DNA of 21,162 bases, from NCBI GenBank assembly GCA_035301985.1, contig DATGTE010000051.1:1-21162 (forward strand), written 5' to 3'. This document shows, piece by piece, positions 17,292 to 21,162 of this stretch. The stretch comes from DASUXY01 sp035301985. Its GTDB lineage: Bacteria; Bacillota; Bacilli; Bacillales; Amphibacillaceae. The position numbers were made by a program, and so were the translations under genes. The notes beneath the pieces are model-generated. The model worked only from the letters and a program-made list of their open reading frames with translations. It was not told where the DNA came from and ran no database searches. Within the stretch, counting starts at the first letter, position 1, and every line of letters begins with the position of its first letter.

Positions 17292-17318
17292 TTTCATTTA
17301 TGAAATTACAGTATAACA
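17292..17318 (-). promoter_or_regulatory. yhgE extended -10 promoter with small palindrome just downstream
   Basis: On the minus strand TGTTATACT (17318-17310) is an extended -10; TTGATG at 17340-17335 is 19 bases upstream, too far to be ideal. Just downstream, TTTCAT-TT-ATGAAA (17292-17305) forms an inverted repeat at the expected transcription start, a place where a repressor could act. YhgE in B. subtilis sits next to a TetR-type gene, but none is present here. Confidence 0.45.
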
Positions 17319-17554
17319 TAAAACAGATGATTCACATCAAGAAAAGTAGCACTCCTTTTGTTCGCTTCCGCCTCTTATCATTGATCAAAAAGCCATCTAT
17401 CCATTAGCTAAATGCTTAACTACATCAGTTTCTCACCTATAGACGCTTGAAAGGTTAGTTTACATCTAACCGAATACATACCATGCTTGTTCCTCTTATC
17501 TTGTCATGCATCACGATTTGGAACTGTTTATAATATGCTTACCTCTCTGATACA
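17319..17554. other. intergenic region between ctaG and yhgE, no gene seen
   Basis: This stretch lies upstream of yhgE and downstream of ctaG. The only structure noted is a small hairpin GGTTAG-N7-CTAACC (17453-17471) with no T-run. No frame with a ribosome binding site was found. Confidence 0.45.
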
Positions 17555-17580
17555 AAAAACGAGCAGTACAGCTCGTTTTT
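17555..17580. terminator. terminator of ctaG
   Basis: A 10-bp perfect stem (AAAAACGAGC 17555-17564 and GCTCGTTTTT 17571-17580) with a 6-base loop, about 90 bases past the ctaG stop. It has U-tracts in both directions. Confidence 0.85.
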
Positions 17581-17667
17581 ACAGGCGATCAATTCTGAAC
17601 AGGATTGACTTTATTTCTTATCGTTTGCTTGAAAGGTTGCTTCCGTTTTCTATCTTTTTATTCTTTC

Positions 17668-18507
17668 TCAAACATCCTCTTTTGATGTATTCGGTTTACT
17701 TTTTACAAACCGTACCAATCCCATCATCAGACTAAAGATGGCGATTACACCTACAATAAGTATTTTTCCACCTTTCACTTGTTCATCAACTGGGGCAAAT
17801 GGTAACAAAGCTTCATAATATGTTTTAGGCAATGATTTCTCTACAGGCAAACAAACTTCTAAAGCTGAAATAAACGAGCTTAAATCTGTATAAACAGTAT
17901 ATAAATTGCCATTTGCCAACAATAAGACAAAGCCATACGGAAGAAGTAAAATCATATTGATCAAACTGTACAACATTTTTTGTTTTTTAGTTAATCGATG
18001 CTTTGAAAAAATCGGTACCCAAAGAAGAATCGCGGCGATAAACAAAACGAGTAAATAAAAATAATTAATGTAAAGGTCAACCCTAGCAAAATTAAAGATT
18101 GCTGGAATGTGGTATCCATAAAATAAAATATAAAATATCACCATCGCAAACACAGGATGGGTCAATGCATAAACCGTCTTTTTAACGGCTGGATATGTTG
18201 CAATGACGTGATCAAACCATTTCCTTTTTAATCCGTAAATCATTAAAGGGGGAGCAATAAATAATAATAGCAATATTTGAATAATATGTGAACTATACTG
18301 TATTCTACCAACAATGTTTAATGGACTTCCGACGGAAACGAATAAAGCGATTGAACCGATAAAAAACAGAATAGCTTTCCAAATAGAATGCTCCTTTCCC
18401 GCCGGTAAAATAAATAAATAGATAATCGCTCCAAACAAAACAAATAACAAGATTCCACCATTCCATAAGGATGCGAAGTGGAATTCATCCAATATAAGAC
18501 CTATCAT
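17668..18507 (-). CDS. ctaG: cytochrome c oxidase assembly factor CtaG
   Basis: A 279-residue polytopic membrane protein of the CtaG_Cox family (caa3_CtaG), needed for assembly of the caa3-type cytochrome c oxidase in Bacillus. About seven membrane spans are visible. Family features are FVSVGSPLN after the second span, HIIQILLLLFIAPPLMIYG, the THPVFAMVIFYILFYGYHIPAIFNFA region, and the C-terminal segment with two potential ligand-rich loops. This family is distinct from the copper-binding Cox11-type CtaG of proteobacteria. The ATG at 18507 has AAAGGAG seven bases upstream. In B. subtilis ctaG ends the ctaCDEFG cluster; here it is alone, with a terminator behind it and its own upstream region containing repeated ATTGTGA boxes, so it is probably controlled separately by a respiratory regulator. 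Confidence 0.92.
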   Translation of the reverse strand: MIGLILDEFHFASLWNGGILLFVLFGAIIYLFILPAGKEHSIWKAILFFIGSIALFVSVGSPLNIVGRIQYSSHIIQILLLLFIAPPLMIYGLKRKWFDHVIATYPAVKKTVYALTHPVFAMVIFYILFYGYHIPAIFNFARVDLYINYFYLLVLFIAAILLWVPIFSKHRLTKKQKMLYSLINMILLLPYGFVLLLANGNLYTVYTDLSSFISALEVCLPVEKSLPKTYYEALLPFAPVDEQVKGGKILIVGVIAIFSLMMGLVRFVKSKPNTSKEDV

Positions 18508-18605
18508 TATGAAACTCCTTTATATTAAAATGAAACGGTTATTTAGTGGTGACTGATACGATGCACCATCACTACGTAAATAGTTAACAAATACTAGTAT
18601 ATAGG

Positions 18606-18660
18606 ATTATACTTCAGTTGTGTCACAATAGATGTCACAATATCTTGAAATTTATTGTGA
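18606..18660 (-). promoter_or_regulatory. ctaG promoter region with three ATTGTGA boxes
   Basis: On the minus strand TATAAT (18611-18606) has no -35 match at 16-18 bases. Instead TATTGTGA occurs twice in direct orientation, 12 bases apart (18630-18623 and 18642-18635), and once inverted (18653-18660), the last two forming TCACAATA-N10-TATTGTGA. The box resembles the ResD consensus TTTGTGAAT and also half of an Fnr or Rex site. ResD is known to control ctaCDEFG in B. subtilis, so an activator-dependent promoter is a fair inference. Confidence 0.5.
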
Positions 18661-18938
18661 AATATATCACTTGAAAGTCTCCATCTATTCGTAAATGCAC
18701 CGTTTCTTGACCGCATGATGAACGGAACGTGCCCGAACGAACATAGTGGCACCCCCCATACTGTGAGGGCGTCTGTGGGAAATAGACTAAACTCTTCGAC
18801 TTACGGTATCCGAGCGCATCAATCCAATTTTTAGATGGTTTAAATCAGAAGAATTGTTCCCTTTCCGATCGAGCTAAACAAACGTTTTACATTTTTTTAT
18901 TGATTACAACTCATTCTCTCCGCTTCTCAAGCATTTTG
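18661..18938. other. intergenic region upstream of the SDR gene, no gene seen
   Basis: This part of the divergent gap between ctaG and the SDR gene contains a more GC-rich patch (about 18700-18810) than its surroundings. No frame has a start with ribosome binding site and no stable terminator hairpin was seen. It could be a gene remnant, but I could not recognise one. Confidence 0.4.
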
Positions 18939-18966
18939 TTGTAAAACCAAGTTAATGTTTTATACT
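18939..18966 (+). promoter_or_regulatory. candidate sigma-A promoter of the SDR gene
   Basis: TTGTAA (18939-18944) and TATACT (18961-18966) are separated by 16 bases. The start would be near 18973, giving a leader of about 25 bases that contains AAAGGAGG. Confidence 0.55.
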
Positions 18967-18997
18967 GTAAGTAATCGTCATAAAGGAGGCGCTTTAC

Positions 18998-20098
18998 ATG
19001 GAAGATGTGTATTTTGTTACGGGGTACCCAGGCTTCATTGCTTCTGAATTAGTACGTCAGTTATTACAAGATCATCAACAGAGAATAAAACATATGTATT
19101 TACTTGTCCTTCCCCACTTAAAGGAGAAGGCCCAACGGCAAATGAACGGTTTACTTCAACAAGGTGCATCCAATGATCTCCGTTTCACCATCATAACCGG
19201 GGATATCACCCATCCAAATTTATCCATGGACAAAACGGTATGTGATACGTTACAAAATCGTGTCACACATGTTTTTCATCTAGCAGCCATTTATGACCTC
19301 GCCGTTTCCGAACAAATTGCCTATCAAGTTAATGTGATCGGAACGAACCATATGAACAACTGGGTGAAGCAATTAACTAAACTCAAACGATATATTTACT
19401 TTAGTACAGCCTATGTATCTGGGAAGCGCGAAGGTCGTATTTATGAACACGAACTACGGACAAATCAAACATTTAAAAACCATTATGAGAAAACAAAATA
19501 CGAAGCGGAAATCAGCGTAGACAATTTTAAAAGTGACATACCGATAACGATCATTCGTCCAGGTATAGTCATTGGTCATTCCGGAACAGGAGAAACGAGC
19601 AAGTTTGATGGACTTTATTTTTTGCTGAACTATTTGGATCGGTTACGTTTTATGCCTAATCTACCTTATTTTGGAGATGGGGTCGCTGAAGGAAATTTTG
19701 TGCCCATTGATTATGTTCTAGAGGCAACGAGTTATTTATCAATTCACCCAATCGGAACAGGGAAAACGTATCACTTAACAGATCCCGCTCCATACCGTAT
19801 GCGTGATATTCAAACATTGCTTTCAGAAGCATATATCGGAAAACAACCTAAAGGAAGGATTCCAGTATCCATCGTTAGGTTTGCGTTAACAGCGCCTTTT
19901 ATCCGCAAATGGCTTCGAGTGGAACGAGAAGCTTTAGACTATTTTCTCACCCAGTCCTCTTATAGCACTGCTCAAGCAAGCAATGATTTAAAAGGAACGA
20001 ACATTACTTGTCCAGGTTTTAACCATACCGCACAGGCAATCATTCATTATTATCGAAAATATAAAGATGATTATACGAAACAAATACGCATCACGTAA
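18998..20098 (+). CDS. extended SDR, fatty-acyl reductase-like (NAD_binding_4) oxidoreductase
   Basis: A 366-residue NAD(P)-dependent extended short-chain dehydrogenase. The N-terminal Rossmann motif is VTGYPGFIA (residues 7-15; the usual form is TGxTGFLG). The downstream acidic/hydrophobic GDI is at about 68-70, HLAAIYDL follows at 94-101, the catalytic Ser is in FSTAYVSG (Ser136), and the Tyr-x3-Lys pair is Tyr163/Lys167 in HYEKTKYEAE. RPGIVIGHSGTGE and FVPIDYV are typical of the male-sterility/thioester-reductase-like branch (NAD_binding_4), whose members reduce fatty-acyl or carrier-bound thioesters or act on sugars and steroids. It lacks the carrier or adenylation domains of thioester reductases. 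The ATG has AAAGGAGG eight bases upstream. It is monocistronic with no functional partner visible, so the substrate remains open. Confidence 0.85.
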   Translation: MEDVYFVTGYPGFIASELVRQLLQDHQQRIKHMYLLVLPHLKEKAQRQMNGLLQQGASNDLRFTIITGDITHPNLSMDKTVCDTLQNRVTHVFHLAAIYDLAVSEQIAYQVNVIGTNHMNNWVKQLTKLKRYIYFSTAYVSGKREGRIYEHELRTNQTFKNHYEKTKYEAEISVDNFKSDIPITIIRPGIVIGHSGTGETSKFDGLYFLLNYLDRLRFMPNLPYFGDGVAEGNFVPIDYVLEATSYLSIHPIGTGKTYHLTDPAPYRMRDIQTLLSEAYIGKQPKGRIPVSIVRFALTAPFIRKWLRVEREALDYFLTQSSYSTAQASNDLKGTNITCPGFNHTAQAIIHYYRKYKDDYTKQIRIT

Positions 20099-20518
20099 CG
20101 GTTAACTCAGCCTACAGAACGTATATTTACGACATATACCGTTCAATAAAAGCTAAAGTTGGAAGTTTTTACGAATAAACAAATGACAGCAACGTCACAA
20201 TTCGTGTAACAAAACGAAACCGTAGTATAATTGATGAATATGGATTGGATTTCGATGAATAAGGAGATATGATACGAAGTTTGTCGACTTAATAGAAGGG
20301 AAGATTTCACCCTGTTGATCAAGAGATTCGTACTATTGTGAAAGCAATTTAATCCTAAAATATCATTACACGATGTACGATTTTGGAATTGTCGAATCAT
20401 ATCTATTTTATGCAATAGCTTTTATCAAAGCAGTCAATAATAGGTATTTAAGCACATATCATTTAATCATAAGAACTTTGTACTATTTACTGAACATTCC
20501 AACTTTCGACAATTTACT
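20099..20518. other. intergenic region after the SDR gene, no intact gene
   Basis: About 420 AT-rich bases. A bulged inverted repeat GAACG-TATAT / ATATA-C-CGTTC (20117-20144) follows the SDR stop and may be a weak terminator, but no U-run follows. A short stretch near 20310-20351 reads HPVDQEIRTIVKAI before a stop, with several stops just upstream in frame; it could be decayed coding sequence or chance. Confidence 0.4.
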
Positions 20519-20529
20519 TATAATATAAT
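20519..20529 (+). promoter_or_regulatory. candidate -10 region of the toxin mRNA
   Basis: Two overlapping TATAAT words (20519-20524 and 20524-20529) lie about 90 bases before the toxin start. No strong -35 was found; TTCGAC/TCGACA around 20505-20511 is close but badly spaced. The transcript would begin near 20531-20537 and run to the terminator at 20781-20818, about 280 bases. Confidence 0.5.
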
Positions 20530-20614
20530 AGTAAGGACAGGTAATGCAGTGACAGCTGTACTCATAAGGAGTTAGGCAGCGGCTTCAAATCCTAACGAAA
20601 GGGGCTGAAGCTCA

Positions 20615-20701
20615 TTGGTACCAATTGACAAAGTGATTGAGTTGATGATCATGTTTTCAACGTTAATTTTGTTAGTTGTCAATAGCCGGGAAAAAAAGTA
20701 A
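20615..20701 (+). CDS. 28-residue TxpA/BsrG-like (holin-like) type I toxin
   Basis: A very small gene with a TTG start. The product begins LVPIDKVIELMIMFSTLI (the first residue read as Met) and continues LLVVNSREKK: a short polar N terminus, one hydrophobic helix with the E-L-M-I-x-F-x-x-L-I pattern, and a basic REKK end. This is the layout of the small membrane toxins of Gram-positive type I systems (TxpA, BsrG, BsrE and the many 'putative holin-like toxins'), which depolarise or disturb the membrane or envelope. The SD AAAGGGG (20598-20604) is 10 bases before TTG. A decoy-like UAAGGAG (20565-20571) upstream has no start codon. The 5' leader can fold (GTTAGG 20571-20576 with CCTAAC 20591-20596), and GAAAGG at the SD is complementary to CCTTTC (20734-20739) in the 3' UTR. 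Function is inferred from pattern and locus architecture. Confidence 0.8.
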   Translation: MVPIDKVIELMIMFSTLILLVVNSREKK

Positions 20702-20809
20702 TCGTCCCGATGATGAAAAAGTCGGGATGGTTACCTTTCACTCCCTACACTGAAGTCGCCGTCCACTGCAAATAACTGTCCGAGTCGTAAGTTACCGCTT
20801 GCGACTCGT
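20691..20809 (-). ncRNA. predicted antisense RNA antitoxin of the type I locus
   Basis: An RNA of about 120 bases is predicted from the minus strand. A TTGCAT-N17-TACAAT promoter points into the 3' end of the toxin gene, and a hairpin followed by seven U ends it just inside the toxin frame. It would be fully complementary to the whole toxin 3' UTR, including its terminator stem, and to the last three or four codons. This is the arrangement of RatA with txpA and SR4 with bsrG, where the antisense RNA pairs with the 3' end of toxin mRNA and promotes its decay (RNase III) or blocks translation. The end points are estimates from promoter and terminator positions. Confidence 0.72.
20701..20731 (-). 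terminator. hairpin after the toxin stop, terminator of the antisense RNA
   Basis: ATCGTCCCGA (20701-20710) faces TCGGGATGGT (20722-20731) over an 11-base loop. Read on the minus strand the core TCCCGA/TCGGGA stem is followed a few bases later by TTTTTTT (20697-20691), a proper U-tract. On the plus strand the same stem forms fully with two G-U pairs but has no U-tract, so it is a structural hairpin there. Confidence 0.7.
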
Positions 20810-20818
20810 TTGTTATTG
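20781..20818 (+). terminator. terminator of the toxin mRNA
   Basis: CGAGTCGTAAG (20781-20791) pairs with CTTGCGACTCG (20798-20808) in 11 bp with one U-G pair and a 6-base loop, followed by TTTGTTATTG. The predicted antisense RNA starts at the foot of this stem. Confidence 0.82.
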
Positions 20819-20843
20819 TATGGTACTTTTCAAATAAATGCAA
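20815..20843 (-). promoter_or_regulatory. sigma-A promoter of the antisense RNA
   Basis: On the minus strand TTGCAT (20843-20838) and TACAAT (20820-20815) are exactly 17 bases apart (four of six and five of six consensus matches). The start is expected near 20808-20809. It is a better match than the toxin promoter, as expected if antitoxin RNA is made in excess. Confidence 0.75.
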
Positions 20844-21162
20844 TATTTTTTATATTTATCCAATCTTATAAGATTTCATATGTCATAAACAATTGGCTAC
20901 AAACATGCATTGATGACCTCTGGAAAATTGATTTGCTTTTTGAAAAATTTTCTTTTCACATCCGAGACTTGGAAAATAATCACAGTCGCGGAAAAATGTA
21001 TACGTCAACCTGGAAAATCAAATCGCCCCCCCATTCCATGTTCAAGCGAAACATCCGTTTGTCAACTCAAAATTATATGTAAAGTAAATCGGCAAACCAT
21101 CGCTTGCACATTCGACGAATGCCTTTCTTGATCTTTTTCCCCCTCCCTTATACCCATATGAG
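20844..21162. other. intergenic sequence to the window edge, no gene seen
   Basis: About 320 bases. Overlapping plus-strand frames exist, but none has a ribosome binding site or a protein-like composition. At the edge, the minus strand contains GGGAGGGGG (about 21141-21149), which resembles a ribosome binding site, but the frames that follow are very short. Confidence 0.4.

Noticed and set aside
17453..17471. Hairpin GGTTAG-N7-CTAACC considered as terminator or operator
   Set aside because: Only 6 bp, no T-run, and about 135 bases upstream of the yhgE -10, so no role can be supported.
18700..18810. GC-richer patch upstream of the SDR gene, considered as a riboswitch or RNA gene
   Set aside because: No consistent stem set, terminator or known motif could be drawn by eye, and it lies upstream of the likely promoter.
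20240..20351. Possible decayed coding sequence ending in HPVDQEIRTIVKAI
   Set aside because: Several in-frame stops occur within about 40 codons, near the chance rate, and no family is recognised.
20143..20415. Minus-strand frame of 90 codons after the SDR gene
   Set aside because: No ribosome binding site and a composition dominated by Ser, Asn, Ile and Cys, with no recognisable domain.
20810..21131. Two overlapping plus-strand frames (90 and 73 codons) near the window end
   Set aside because: The first would start inside the toxin terminator and antisense promoter without an SD; neither product looks like a protein.

Overview
The window is about 21 kb of low-GC chromosomal DNA from a Gram-positive, endospore-former-type bacterium of the family Bacillaceae. 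The evidence is the gene set (odhAB, queG with a HEAT tail, a YhbB-type protein, trmL, D-amino-acid transaminase, YhgE, CtaG), the strong AGGAGG-type ribosome binding sites, the frequent GTG/TTG starts and the sigma-A-like promoters. The genus cannot be fixed from this sequence. CtaG and the 2-oxoglutarate dehydrogenase genes point to aerobic respiration with a full TCA cycle. The acidic linkers in OdhB and YhgE might fit a salt- or alkali-adapted species, but that is only a hint.

Layout. 40-2674: a MurG-type glycosyltransferase (minus) diverges from a MATE efflux pump (plus). 2720-4045: a CitMHS-family carboxylate transporter (minus), convergent with the pump and sharing its terminator hairpin; a 22-bp perfect palindrome lies upstream of it. 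4593-8692: the odhA-odhB operon (minus; 4-base overlap) for the E1 and E2 subunits of 2-oxoglutarate dehydrogenase, with its own promoter and terminator. 9007-9108: a 33-residue single-span membrane peptide with a near-consensus promoter, ribosome binding site and terminator. 9229-12469: a minus-strand run queG, ogt, yhbB-like, trmL (tRNA modification, DNA alkylation repair, a putative amidase). 12615-13490: D-amino-acid transaminase (plus), divergent from queG. 13688-17254: an alpha/beta hydrolase and a large YhgE/Pip membrane protein (minus). 17668-18507: ctaG (minus), with repeated ATTGTGA motifs upstream. 18998-20098: an extended SDR of the fatty-acyl reductase/NAD_binding_4 type (plus).

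The last kilobase (20099-21162) has no ordinary gene but holds the most interesting element. It is a compact type I toxin-antitoxin locus of the TxpA/BsrG (holin-like toxin) kind. A 28-residue TTG-started membrane peptide (20615-20701) has its own SD and terminator. A convergent antisense RNA (about 20809 to 20691) is predicted from a TTGCAT-N17-TACAAT promoter and a hairpin followed by seven U. No rRNA, tRNA, CRISPR array, insertion sequence or prophage was seen.

Start codons were chosen by ribosome binding site. Several differ from the longest open frame: MATE at 1304, ogt at 11287, queG at 12469, yhgE at 17254.
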